From NCBI GenBank assembly GCA_001803165.1, contig MHAZ01000006.1, positions 249,428 to 313,427 on the forward strand: DNA of 64,000 nt, given 5' to 3'. Made by a program: the position numbers and the translations under genes. Below, one piece after another: positions 6,940-15,744 of the stretch (within the stretch, counting starts at the first letter, position 1; every line of letters begins with the position of its first letter). The notes under the pieces are model-generated. The model saw nothing but the letters and a program-made list of their open reading frames with translations. It was not told the DNA's origin and did no database searches. This DNA is from Stygiobacter sp. RIFOXYC2_FULL_38_25. Its GTDB lineage: Bacteria > Bacteroidota > Ignavibacteria > Ignavibacteriales > Melioribacteraceae.

Positions 6940-9774
6940 ATGGCTAAAGAAACAAATAAGTACGTGTACTTTTTTGGTGGAAAGCGTGCTGAAGGACAAG
7001 CAAACATGAAAGAGCTACTCGGCGGTAAAGGTGCAAACCTTGCCGAGATGGTTAATATTGGTTTACCGGTTCCAGCCGGCTTTACAATTACAACTGAAGT
7101 ATGTACCGCATACTACAAGAACAACAAAAGATACCCAAAAGAATTAGAAGGACAGTTAAAAGCAGCTCTCGCTAAGACAGAAAAAGAAATGGGTGCAAAA
7201 TTTGGCGATCTTAAAAATCCATTACTAGTTTCTGTACGTTCCGGCGCTCGCGCTTCTATGCCTGGCATGATGGAAACAATCTTAAACGTTGGTTTGAATA
7301 ACGAAACACGCGAAGCATTGATTGCTAAAACCGGCAATCCACGTTTCGTTTACGATTCACACCGCCGCTTAATCCAAATGTACTCTGATGTAGTTATGGA
7401 AAAAGCTGCCGGCATTGAACCGGAAGAAGGAAAAGGCGTACGCCAGCAATTAGAAAAAGAACTTCATAAAATGAAAGAAGCTCGCGGCGTTCATGCTGAT
7501 ACTGATTTAACTTCTGATGACTTGAAAGAACTTATCGAAATCTACAAAGCGAAAGTTCAAGAAGTTCTTGGCAAACCTTTCCCGGAAAATCCAATGGATC
7601 AATTATGGGGTGCGGTTTCTGCTGTATTCCAAAGCTGGATGGGAAAACGCGCTTGCTCTTACAGAAGAATTGAAGGAATCCCGGATGAATGGGGTACTGC
7701 TGTAAACGTACAATCAATGGTATTTGGAAACATGGGCGATACATCTGCAACCGGTGTTGCATTTACACGTAATCCAGCAACAGGCGAAAATTATTTCTAC
7801 GGTGAATGGTTAACAAACGCACAAGGCGAAGACGTAGTTGCCGGTATCAGAACTCCAAACCCAATTAACGAAGTTGGTAAGACAGAACACACTGCTCACC
7901 TCCCTTCTTTAGAAACTGGAATGCCGAGCACATATAAAGAACTTCACAAAATTCAACGCTTGTTGGAAAATCATTACAACGATATGCTTGATATCGAATT
8001 TACAATTCAAGAAGGCAGACTTTACATGTTGCAATGCCGTGTTGGTAAGAGAAACGGACCAGCGGCTGTAAAGATGGCTCTTGATATGTTCAAGCAAAAA
8101 CTTATTACAAAAGAAGAAGCGGTAATGCGCGTTCAACCGGCTCAGCTAGATGAATTGTTACATCCAATCATCGATCCGGCAGTTGAAAAAAATACAGCAG
8201 CTTTTATAAAAGGTTTACCGGCTGGACCTGGCGGTGCGACCGGACAAGTTGTTTTCTCTGCAGCTGATGCTGTTGCATGGCGCAAAGAAGGCAAGAAAGT
8301 AATTCTTGTTCGCGAAGAAACAAATCCGGAAGATATCGAAGGAATGCGCGCAGCGGAAGCTATTCTAACAGCTCGCGGTGGTATGACTTCTCACGCTGCT
8401 CTCGTTGCTCGTGGTTGGGGCAAGTGCTGTATCGTAGGTGCTGGCGGAATAAAAATTAACTACGAAGAAAAAACATTTGAAGCTGGCGGTTCATCATTCA
8501 AAGAAGGTGATTGGTTGACATTGAACGGTTCTAAAGGAACTGTTTATGCCGGTGAACTTCCGATGAAGAAAGCTGCTGAAGATAATGCTGATTTCGTTGC
8601 ATTCATGAAACTATGTGATGATGTAAAGAAGTTGAAAGTTAGGACTAATGCTGAAACACCTGAAGATGCAATTCGCGCCCGCGCTTATGGTGCAGAAGGT
8701 ATTGGCTTGTTCAGAACAGAGCACATGTTCTACGGAAAAAATTCTGAAGAACCGCTGTTCATTCTTCGTAAGATGATCCACTCTAAATCTCAAGAAGAAA
8801 GAGTTGCTGCATTAAACGAACTCTTCCCATTTGTAATGAGAGACGTAAAAGGAACTTTGGAAGCAATGGACGGATATGCTGTAACATTCCGCACACTCGA
8901 TCCACCGCTCCATGAGTTTGTACCTACACAAGTTGAAGAAAGACAAAAACTTGCAGAGAGTTTGAATATTTCTCTTGATGAATTAAATGAACGCGCAGAT
9001 TCATTGCATGAAAACAACCCAATGATGGGACACCGTGGTGTTCGTCTTGGTATTACTTATCCGGAAATTACTGAAATGCAAGTACGTGCAATTTTCCAGG
9101 CTACCGCTGAATTATTAGCTGCTGGTAAGAAACCATATCCGGAAATCATGATTCCGGTTACTTGCCATGTGAACGAAATTAAACATCAATATGTGTTAGT
9201 AAATAAAATTCACAATGAAGTTGCGGCTCAGTTTGGTTTAAAGAAAATTCCACACTTAACCGGAACAATGATCGAAATTCCACGTGCTTGCTTAACTTCA
9301 GATAAGATTGCCGAAGTTGCTCAATTCTTCTCATTCGGAACAAACGATCTTACTCAAATGGGATTTGGTTTCTCACGCGATGATATAGGCGGATTCTTAC
9401 CGGAATATCTTGAGAAAAAGATTTTACCGGAAGACCCATTCCAATCAATTGATCAAGAAGCAATTGGCAAGTTGATGGAAATTGCAGTTCAAGGCGGACG
9501 CGCTACAAGACTAGATCTTAAAATTGGTATTTGCGGCGAACATGGCGGCGAACCTAAATCAGTAGAGTTCTGCCACAAGATTGGTTTGAACTACGTTAGT
9601 TGTTCACCATTCCGTGTACCGATTGCTCGTTTAGCTGCAGCGCAAGCAGCAGTTAAAGAAGCAAGAGCGGCAAAGAAAGTTGTAGCTAAAAAAGCGGCGC
9701 CAAAGAAAGCTTCAAAAAAAGTAGTTAAGAAAGTTGTTAAAAAAGCAGCTAAAAAAGTTGCTAAGAAAAAGTAA
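6940..9774 (+). CDS. ppdK: Pyruvate, phosphate dikinase with a lysine-rich C-terminal extension
   Basis: PPDK interconverts pyruvate + ATP + Pi and PEP + AMP + PPi in the cytoplasm. Order seen: N-terminal ATP-grasp domain (GGKGANLAEM, SMPGMMETILN), central phosphohistidine domain (GGMTSHAALVARG), and C-terminal PEP-binding TIM barrel (FRTLDPPLHEF, SFGTNDLTQM, CGEHGG). The family normally ends just after VPIARLAAAQAA, at about 875-905 residues. Here 39 more residues (906-944) follow, 18 of them Lys, in AAKK/VVKK repeats like bacterial histone H1-like tails. GGAGG lies 8 bases upstream of ATG 6940. The core enzyme is certain; the tail is odd and may give nucleic-acid or polyphosphate binding (inference). 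Confidence 0.97.
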   Translation: MAKETNKYVYFFGGKRAEGQANMKELLGGKGANLAEMVNIGLPVPAGFTITTEVCTAYYKNNKRYPKELEGQLKAALAKTEKEMGAKFGDLKNPLLVSVRSGARASMPGMMETILNVGLNNETREALIAKTGNPRFVYDSHRRLIQMYSDVVMEKAAGIEPEEGKGVRQQLEKELHKMKEARGVHADTDLTSDDLKELIEIYKAKVQEVLGKPFPENPMDQLWGAVSAVFQSWMGKRACSYRRIEGIPDEWGTAVNVQSMVFGNMGDTSATGVAFTRNPATGENYFYGEWLTNAQGEDVVAGIRTPNPINEVGKTEHTAHLPSLETGMPSTYKELHKIQRLLENHYNDMLDIEFTIQEGRLYMLQCRVGKRNGPAAVKMALDMFKQKLITKEEAVMRVQPAQLDELLHPIIDPAVEKNTAAFIKGLPAGPGGATGQVVFSAADAVAWRKEGKKVILVREETNPEDIEGMRAAEAILTARGGMTSHAALVARGWGKCCIVGAGGIKINYEEKTFEAGGSSFKEGDWLTLNGSKGTVYAGELPMKKAAEDNADFVAFMKLCDDVKKLKVRTNAETPEDAIRARAYGAEGIGLFRTEHMFYGKNSEEPLFILRKMIHSKSQEERVAALNELFPFVMRDVKGTLEAMDGYAVTFRTLDPPLHEFVPTQVEERQKLAESLNISLDELNERADSLHENNPMMGHRGVRLGITYPEITEMQVRAIFQATAELLAAGKKPYPEIMIPVTCHVNEIKHQYVLVNKIHNEVAAQFGLKKIPHLTGTMIEIPRACLTSDKIAEVAQFFSFGTNDLTQMGFGFSRDDIGGFLPEYLEKKILPEDPFQSIDQEAIGKLMEIAVQGGRATRLDLKIGICGEHGGEPKSVEFCHKIGLNYVSCSPFRVPIARLAAAQAAVKEARAAKKVVAKKAAPKKASKKVVKKVVKKAAKKVAKKK

Positions 9775-9785
9775 TACGCAGTATT

Positions 9786-9883
9786 ATCCTGAGTTCCTCC
9801 CGTTTAATACGGGAGGACGAAGGATCTCAAGTTAATTACGTGCGAGATTCTTCGTCATCCCGCTTCAGCGGGATTCCTCAGAA
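9786..9883. repeat. Dispersed palindromic repeat element
   Basis: This intergenic segment between ppdK and queA is a long imperfect inverted repeat. CTGAG and CGAAGGATCTC on the left pair with GAGAT-CTTCG and CTCAG on the right. Two inner hairpins are present: CCTCCCG/CGGGAGG (9796-9802, 9810-9816) and ATCCCGC/GCGGGAT near 9857-9874. Neither is followed by a T-run, so they are not typical terminators. A related CGAGATGACG-type sequence occurs at 63,732-63,760. Confidence 0.7.
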
Positions 9884-9901
9884 TTAATAGAGAGGAGAAT
9901 A

Positions 9902-10939
9902 ATGAAACTATCCGATTTCAAATATAATTTACCAAAAACAGCAATTGCTAAGCACCCGGCAAATCCGCGCGACAAAGCCAAAATGATGGTGATGAACCGC
10001 GCCGATCAAAGTATTGAAAGTTACAAGTTTTCCGATATTACAGATTTCGTACAAAAAGGTGATGTTGTTGTTGTGAACAAAAGCAAAGTAATGCAAGCCC
10101 GCCTTTTCGGTAAGAAAGAACGCACAAACGCAAAGATTGAAGTCTTTGTGTTGCGCGAACTGAACAAAGAAGAAAACATTTGGGATGTTATTGTTGATCC
10201 GGCAAGAAAAGTCCGTATCGGCAATAGAATCTATTTCAACGATAAACTTTGGTGCGAAGTAATTGATAACACAACATCACGCGGAAGAACTGTTCGCTTT
10301 AATGAAGATGCCGGTGATATTTTTAAGGCGATCGAAAAAATTGGGCATACTCCTCTGCCGCCATACATTAAGCGTGATGCCGTTGCTAAAGACCGGGAAG
10401 ACTATCAAACTATTTTTGCGGAGATTGATGGCTCTGTTGCTGCACCAACTGCCGGCTTACACTTTACTCCAACTCTCGTTAAGAAGTTAGAGAAAATGGG
10501 AGTTAAAACTGTTCCGGTTATTCTTCATATTGGACTCGGCACTTTCCGTCCGGTAGAAGTTGAAGACTTAACCAAACACAGAATGGATTCCGAATATTTC
10601 GAAGTTCCTTCTGAAACAGCTGAAGTGATTAACACAGCTCTCAAGAACAAGAAAAATGTTTTTGTAGTTGGAACAAGCACCTGTCGTGCATTGGAAAGCA
10701 GCGTAACGGCTGATGGATTGGCAAAGCCAAATTTCGGCTGGACAGATAAATTCATCTTCCCACCGTACGATTTTAAAGTAACTAAAAAATTGATAACCAA
10801 CTTCCACGCACCGGAATCTACCCTTCTGATGTTAGCCGGCGCATTTAGCGGTTACGATTTTCTAATGAAAGCTTACAAGAAAGCACAAAAGGATGGTTAC
10901 CGTTTCTTGAGTTACGGTGACGCAATGCTTATTCTGTGA
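9902..10939 (+). CDS. queA: S-adenosylmethionine:tRNA ribosyltransferase-isomerase
   Basis: QueA (345 aa, family length) transfers and isomerises the ribosyl moiety of SAM onto 7-aminomethyl-7-deazaguanine at tRNA position 34 to give epoxyqueuosine. It begins MKLSDFKYNLPKTAIAKHP, and contains the conserved VAAPTAGLHFT and HIGLGTFRPV blocks and, near the end, TNFHAPESTLLMLAGAF. A clear GAGGAG precedes the ATG. The next gene (ispD) begins one base after the stop, so the two are co-transcribed. No tgt or other queuosine gene is in the window. Confidence 0.97.
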   Translation: MKLSDFKYNLPKTAIAKHPANPRDKAKMMVMNRADQSIESYKFSDITDFVQKGDVVVVNKSKVMQARLFGKKERTNAKIEVFVLRELNKEENIWDVIVDPARKVRIGNRIYFNDKLWCEVIDNTTSRGRTVRFNEDAGDIFKAIEKIGHTPLPPYIKRDAVAKDREDYQTIFAEIDGSVAAPTAGLHFTPTLVKKLEKMGVKTVPVILHIGLGTFRPVEVEDLTKHRMDSEYFEVPSETAEVINTALKNKKNVFVVGTSTCRALESSVTADGLAKPNFGWTDKFIFPPYDFKVTKKLITNFHAPESTLLMLAGAFSGYDFLMKAYKKAQKDGYRFLSYGDAMLIL

Positions 10940-10940
10940 T

Positions 10941-11621
10941 ATGAAAACGTATGTTATTATTCCTTCTGGAGGTTTGGGTAAGCGGACTAACGCGCCGCTT
11001 CCCAAACAATATTTACAGTTTGCCGGCAAAGAACTTATCGCATATACTCTGCAAGTTTTCCAATCCTCAAAGCATGTTGATGAGATAGTTGTTGCCGCGC
11101 AAAGCAGTTTCTTCCCTCTTCTTGAATCTATCAAGCAAAATTTTAGTCTTACAAAATTTACTTGCCTGGTTGAAGGTGGCGAAGAGAGACAACACTCGGT
11201 GTTCAACGCGCTTAAATCTCTCAAGGCTGAAGAAGATGATATTATTATCATTCACGATGCAGTTCGTCCTTTGCTAACCAAGGAAATTTTATATGATTCA
11301 ATCCAGACTGCTAAGCAATATGGAGCTGCTGTTGTGGCGCTTAAGGCAAAAGACACATTGATTCGCGGCAACGAAACTGTTTTAGATTATGTTGACCGTT
11401 CCGAATATTATTACGCTCAAACCCCACAAGTTTTTAGGTACAAGATTATTATGGATGCTATGAAGAAAGCTAAGGCAGAGAATTTTATCGGGACAGATGA
11501 ATCTATGCTGGTTCACCGTGCCGGTTATGAAGTTAAAATTGTTAATGGTTCTTCTTTGAATTTCAAAGTAACAACCGACGAAGACATACATATATTATCG
11601 TTGATATTGAAATCTTTTTAA
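10941..11621 (+). CDS. ispD: 2-C-methyl-D-erythritol 4-phosphate cytidylyltransferase
   Basis: IspD (226 aa from ATG 10941) makes CDP-methylerythritol from CTP and MEP in the non-mevalonate isoprenoid pathway. The nucleotide-binding start VIIPSGGLGKR with PLPKQYL, the EGGEERQHSVFNAL block, HDAVRPLL, and TPQVFR match the family. A longer frame back to 10917 lies inside queA and lacks conserved residues, so the ATG one base after the queA stop is preferred. IspF is neither fused nor adjacent. Confidence 0.95.
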   Translation: MKTYVIIPSGGLGKRTNAPLPKQYLQFAGKELIAYTLQVFQSSKHVDEIVVAAQSSFFPLLESIKQNFSLTKFTCLVEGGEERQHSVFNALKSLKAEEDDIIIIHDAVRPLLTKEILYDSIQTAKQYGAAVVALKAKDTLIRGNETVLDYVDRSEYYYAQTPQVFRYKIIMDAMKKAKAENFIGTDESMLVHRAGYEVKIVNGSSLNFKVTTDEDIHILSLILKSF

Positions 11622-11634
11622 TAGCAAAATCCAA

Positions 11635-11665
11635 TTGTTTATAAAAAACCTTTTCTATAATTTTA
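11635..11665 (+). promoter_or_regulatory. Putative promoter of plsY-gpsA
   Basis: TTG (11635-11637) is followed after 18-20 bases by TATAATTTTA, which fits either a TAnnTTTG-like or a TATAAT-like element. It lies in the 68-base ispD-plsY gap, 25 bases before the plsY start. Prediction only. Confidence 0.4.
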
Positions 11666-11689
11666 GCTCAACATATAGGTAGATATACA

Positions 11690-12358
11690 ATGCTCAACCT
11701 CTTTTTCGTAATCATTCTCTCTTACTTAGTAGGTTCCATCCCGACTAGTATTTTGATTAGTAAATTAGTTCGCGGCATAGATATAAGAAACTACGGCAGC
11801 GGCAACGCCGGCGGTTCTAACGTATTTCGTGTGCTCGGCTGGAAGTGGGGAATTCTCACAATCATCCTAGATGCATTAAAAGGCGCAATTGCTGTTATTG
11901 TTGTCGCGCGTTTCTATCTAGATAGATTTCCTTTCAATAACGTAACTCCTTTTGATGATTTCACGCTTGTGCAGATTATATGCGGTGTGGCTGCTGTTAT
12001 GGGACACGTTTGGACTTTATTCGCCGGATTTAAAGGAGGCAAAGGTATTGCAACCGGTCTTGGTGTATTAATTATGATTGTAACTGTTGATATGGCTTTG
12101 GCTCTTGGTGTTTTCTTTTTAGTAGTTGGTTTATCACGTTATATCTCTTTAGGTTCGCTTGCAGCGGCTGTTGCTGTTCCACTTATCATGATTATCCGCG
12201 AAAACATTTTCGGCGTAGATATAAGAGGATACCATACAATTTTACCTTTTGCAATTCTTTTAGCGCTGTTTGTTATCTATACTCATAGAGCAAACATCGG
12301 GAGATTGCTGGAAGGCAGCGAAAGAAAGGTTTCATTTTCAAAAAAGAAATCTGCATAA
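11690..12358 (+). CDS. plsY: Acyl-phosphate:glycerol-3-phosphate acyltransferase
   Basis: PlsY (222 aa) is a polytopic inner-membrane enzyme that acylates glycerol-3-phosphate from acyl-phosphate, the first step of phospholipid synthesis. The three loop motifs are recognisable: SYLVGSIPTS near the N-terminus, GSGNAGGSNVFRVLG near residues 36-50, and GFKGGKGIATGLG near residue 113, with about five hydrophobic helices. The stop abuts the gpsA ATG (12358/12359), so acceptor supply and acylation are coupled. Confidence 0.96.
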   Translation: MLNLFFVIILSYLVGSIPTSILISKLVRGIDIRNYGSGNAGGSNVFRVLGWKWGILTIILDALKGAIAVIVVARFYLDRFPFNNVTPFDDFTLVQIICGVAAVMGHVWTLFAGFKGGKGIATGLGVLIMIVTVDMALALGVFFLVVGLSRYISLGSLAAAVAVPLIMIIRENIFGVDIRGYHTILPFAILLALFVIYTHRANIGRLLEGSERKVSFSKKKSA

Positions 12359-13360
12359 ATGAGAATCTCTGTTCTTGGAGCCGGTGGCTGGGGAACAACA
12401 TTAGCAATTCTCCTTCATTATAACGGGCACGATGTAACCCTTTGGGAATACAAGAATCATTACGCAAAAATTTTAGACCGTACCCGCGAAAACAAATTAT
12501 ACTTGCCCGGAATAAAAATTCCGGATGAATTAGTTATCACCCACTCTCTTACCGAAAGCTGCAAAAATCAACACATGATTGTAATTGCCGTTCCAACTCA
12601 ATTTATAAGAAGCGTGCTTCATGACTTGAAGAGTGCGAACTTCAAAGACACAACTTTTGTCAGCGTTTCAAAAGGGATTGAGATTGGCACTTTGATGACT
12701 GTTTCTCAAATCATCAACGATGAACTAAAAAGCATTTCTCCTTCTCAAATCGGCGTACTTTCCGGTCCGTCTCATGCCGAAGAAGTGAGCAAAAAGATTC
12801 CTACTGCTGTAGTTGCTTCATCTAAAGATGAGTTTACCGCAAAGCAAATACAATCAGCTTTTATTACCTCTTACTTCCGGGTTTATTCAACAACAGATAT
12901 TCTTGGCGTTGAATATGGCGGCGCTTTGAAAAATGTTATCGCCGTTGGCGCAGGTATAATAGATGGTGCCGGATTCGGTGATAATACAAAAGCTGCAATC
13001 ATGACTCGCGGTATTGCGGAAATTTCCCGCTTAGGAATTGCGCTGGGCACAAGAGCAGAAACTTTCTCCGGGCTTTCCGGCATGGGCGATTTGATTGTTA
13101 CTTGCATGAGCAAGCACAGCCGTAACCGTTACGTTGGCGAACAAATTGGCAAAGGTAAAAAACTAAAGGACGTTCTTAAATCCATGCAGATGGTTGCCGA
13201 AGGTGTGCAAACTTGTAAATCCGTACACGAATTATCAGTTAAGCATAAAATCCCAACTCCTATTGCTAATGCAGTTTATTCTATTCTCTTCGAAGAACGC
13301 GATCCAATCAAAGTAACGTATGAATTGATGACCCGCGATATGAAGGCTGAAAAAGAATAA
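12359..13360 (+). CDS. gpsA: Glycerol-3-phosphate dehydrogenase [NAD(P)+]
   Basis: GpsA (333 aa) reduces dihydroxyacetone phosphate to sn-glycerol-3-phosphate for phospholipid synthesis. The Rossmann motif GAGGWGTT opens the protein. GPSHAEEV, the catalytic lysine block GGALKNVIAVGAG and SGMGDLIVTC with SRNRYVGE follow in the usual order. It starts on the base after the plsY stop. Cytoplasmic, full length, no anomalies. Confidence 0.97.
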   Translation: MRISVLGAGGWGTTLAILLHYNGHDVTLWEYKNHYAKILDRTRENKLYLPGIKIPDELVITHSLTESCKNQHMIVIAVPTQFIRSVLHDLKSANFKDTTFVSVSKGIEIGTLMTVSQIINDELKSISPSQIGVLSGPSHAEEVSKKIPTAVVASSKDEFTAKQIQSAFITSYFRVYSTTDILGVEYGGALKNVIAVGAGIIDGAGFGDNTKAAIMTRGIAEISRLGIALGTRAETFSGLSGMGDLIVTCMSKHSRNRYVGEQIGKGKKLKDVLKSMQMVAEGVQTCKSVHELSVKHKIPTPIANAVYSILFEERDPIKVTYELMTRDMKAEKE

Positions 13361-13442
13361 AGTCCCATTCAGCTTCTAAACCCAAGACAACTGCCGCTTT
13401 TTTATTTATATTTCTTTCAGCGAATAACTATTTCCGTGTTTG

Positions 13443-15620
13443 ATGCAGAGTGAATTATCAAAATCGGTTCAATACTTAAAGTCAATCGGACCAAAGAGGG
13501 CGGAATCCTTTTCCAAAATTGGAATCAATACAATCCAAGATTTGCTTTATTACTTCCCTTCCAAATATTTGGACAGAACAAATATTTTATCATCAATAAG
13601 GATTGTTCAGTATGTAGTTGACGGTTACGTAGGAGAAGTTACTATTCTTGGAAAGGTTGTTGACACCGAAACACATTACTACAACAAGAAACAGATATTC
13701 AAAGTAAGGATGAAAGATGCTACCGGTTTCTTTGAATGTGTCTGGTTTCAAGGAGCCAAGTTCTTTAAGGATTTATTCCACGAAGGAGACTACTTCGCTG
13801 TTTCAGCAAAGCCGGTAATAACAAAATATGGTCATCTCCAATTCGCTCATCCCGATTTTGACAGACTTGTGGAAGCCGAATCAAAAGAATTTTTGAACAC
13901 CGGGAAAATTATTCCCTTCTACCGCTTGCCTAAACAGTTAAAAGAAACAAACATCGGCGACTTTAGCCTCCGCAGAATAATTTCATCAGCCGTAGAATTA
14001 TACTCGGGCAAAATTGAAGAGACTCTTCCCAAAAATATTTTGAATGAACATGCGCTATCCGGCTTGAATGATACAATCCACTCTCTTCACTCCCCAAATA
14101 ATTTTGATGAACTGAGCAAAGCCCGGCACAGAATGAAGTTTGAGGAGATTTTCTACTTTGAATGTATGGTTGCACTAAGAAAGAAGTTGTTTGCTACAAA
14201 ATCAGTTGGTCTTTCATTCAAAACAAAATCCGCTCCATTGAAACAATTCTTAAGCTCCTTGCCATTTGAATTGACGGCATCACAGTTAAAAGTTCTTTCG
14301 GAAATCCGAAAGGATCTAGAAAGCAGTTCTCCAATGAACCGATTACTGCAAGGAGATGTTGGTAGCGGCAAAACGATAGTTGCCCTCATCAGCATCATTA
14401 TAGCTGTTACTAACGGATACCAATGCGCATTCATGGCACCGACCGAAATTTTAGCCGACCAGCATTTCAAAAGAATTTCTAAAATGCTAGAACCACTCGG
14501 ATTCAAAACAGAAATTCTAATTGGCGGGCAAAAGAAATCCGAACGAGATGTAATTCTCGCGAACATTGCCTCAGGCAAAATAAATTTAGTTATTGGAACT
14601 CATGCACTCATAGAAGAGAATGTCAAGTTCAAATCCCTTGGCATGGTTGTAATTGACGAGCAACACCGTTTTGGTGTGTTACAGCGTTCACAATTATCTA
14701 AGAAAGGAACCATTCCAAATGTTTTGGTTATGACTGCAACTCCAATCCCAAGAACTCTCTCAATGACTTTATATGGCGACCTTGATGTCTCAACAATTGA
14801 TGAAATGCCCAAAAACAGAAAACCTATAAAGACAATTTTGCGCGGAGAGAATAAACTGCCGGCAATTTTTGATTTCGTTAAAAAGAAAGCTTCTGAAGGT
14901 TACCAATCGTTCATTGTTTATCCGCTTGTAGAAGAATCTGAAAAGCTGGAACTGAAAGCAGCTGTTAAACATTTTGAAGAACTTCAGAATGAACACCTCA
15001 AAGAACTTCGCGTTGCACTAATCCACGGTAGGATGAAGTGGCAGGAAAAAGAAAACATAATGAATGAATTTGCCGCCGGAAAGTTTGATGTATTGGTTTC
15101 GACCACTGTAATTGAGGTCGGAATTGACATACCTAACGCAAATATAATCATCATTAACGATGCCCACCGCTTCGGATTATCTCAATTGCATCAGTTGCGT
15201 GGAAGAGTCGGCAGAGGCAACCAGCAAGCGTATTGTATTCTTGTTACAAAAGATGAATGGGCTGCAAGGTCAAGCCAGTTTAATTTTACCGAAGAGTTTT
15301 TTTCACCGGCACAGATTGAGAAAAATAAAGCGTCAATAAGATTAAATGCTATGGTGAAAACCAATAACGGATTCGAACTTTCTGAAATTGATTTCAAGTT
15401 ACGCGGACCGGGAAATATTTTCGGAACAGAACAGAGCGGCTTGCCAGAATTCAAACACATCAATATCGTTGAAGACGTGCAACTGATTCAACAAGCAAAA
15501 GATTGCGCGTTCGGAATCATCAACAGCGATCCGGATTTGATCCGCGAAAATAATCTCGTTGTAAAAAATACTTTGAAAGAAAAATATTCTTCCAAAGTTC
15601 TCCTCTCACACATCGCGTAA
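13443..15620 (+). CDS. recG: ATP-dependent DNA helicase RecG
   Basis: RecG (about 725 aa) remodels stalled forks and branched DNA. The N-terminal wedge/OB-fold region (about residues 1-250) is followed by a superfamily 2 helicase: Walker A GDVGSGKT, Walker B variant VIDEQHRFGV, MTATPIPRTL, and motif VI QLRGRVGRG, with a C-terminal domain containing LRGPGNIFGTEQSG. ATG 13443 is chosen over the TTG immediately before it. It is transcribed alone or with gpsA, 80 bases upstream. Confidence 0.96.
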   Translation: MQSELSKSVQYLKSIGPKRAESFSKIGINTIQDLLYYFPSKYLDRTNILSSIRIVQYVVDGYVGEVTILGKVVDTETHYYNKKQIFKVRMKDATGFFECVWFQGAKFFKDLFHEGDYFAVSAKPVITKYGHLQFAHPDFDRLVEAESKEFLNTGKIIPFYRLPKQLKETNIGDFSLRRIISSAVELYSGKIEETLPKNILNEHALSGLNDTIHSLHSPNNFDELSKARHRMKFEEIFYFECMVALRKKLFATKSVGLSFKTKSAPLKQFLSSLPFELTASQLKVLSEIRKDLESSSPMNRLLQGDVGSGKTIVALISIIIAVTNGYQCAFMAPTEILADQHFKRISKMLEPLGFKTEILIGGQKKSERDVILANIASGKINLVIGTHALIEENVKFKSLGMVVIDEQHRFGVLQRSQLSKKGTIPNVLVMTATPIPRTLSMTLYGDLDVSTIDEMPKNRKPIKTILRGENKLPAIFDFVKKKASEGYQSFIVYPLVEESEKLELKAAVKHFEELQNEHLKELRVALIHGRMKWQEKENIMNEFAAGKFDVLVSTTVIEVGIDIPNANIIIINDAHRFGLSQLHQLRGRVGRGNQQAYCILVTKDEWAARSSQFNFTEEFFSPAQIEKNKASIRLNAMVKTNNGFELSEIDFKLRGPGNIFGTEQSGLPEFKHINIVEDVQLIQQAKDCAFGIINSDPDLIRENNLVVKNTLKEKYSSKVLLSHIA

Positions 15621-15687
15621 ATTTTTCTTTGCATCTACAAACATCATTCCAAAAAATTTTAAAAAATATTTTTGTGACAACAAAATG

Positions 15688-15717
15688 TTGCGAATTTTTT
15701 TATATGTGTTATATTTC
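15688..15717 (+). promoter_or_regulatory. Putative promoter of the ATP-grasp/KamA cassette
   Basis: TTG 15688-15690, a 19-base spacer and TATATTTC 15710-15717 closely resemble the Bacteroidota consensus. The predicted start is near 15724, followed by AAGGAAG (15734-15740). The promoter lies inside the longest reading frame of the first cassette gene, which argues that its ATG at 15685 is not the real start. Confidence 0.45.
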
Positions 15718-15744
15718 GTGCAGAAAATTTTGAAAGGAAGTGTT

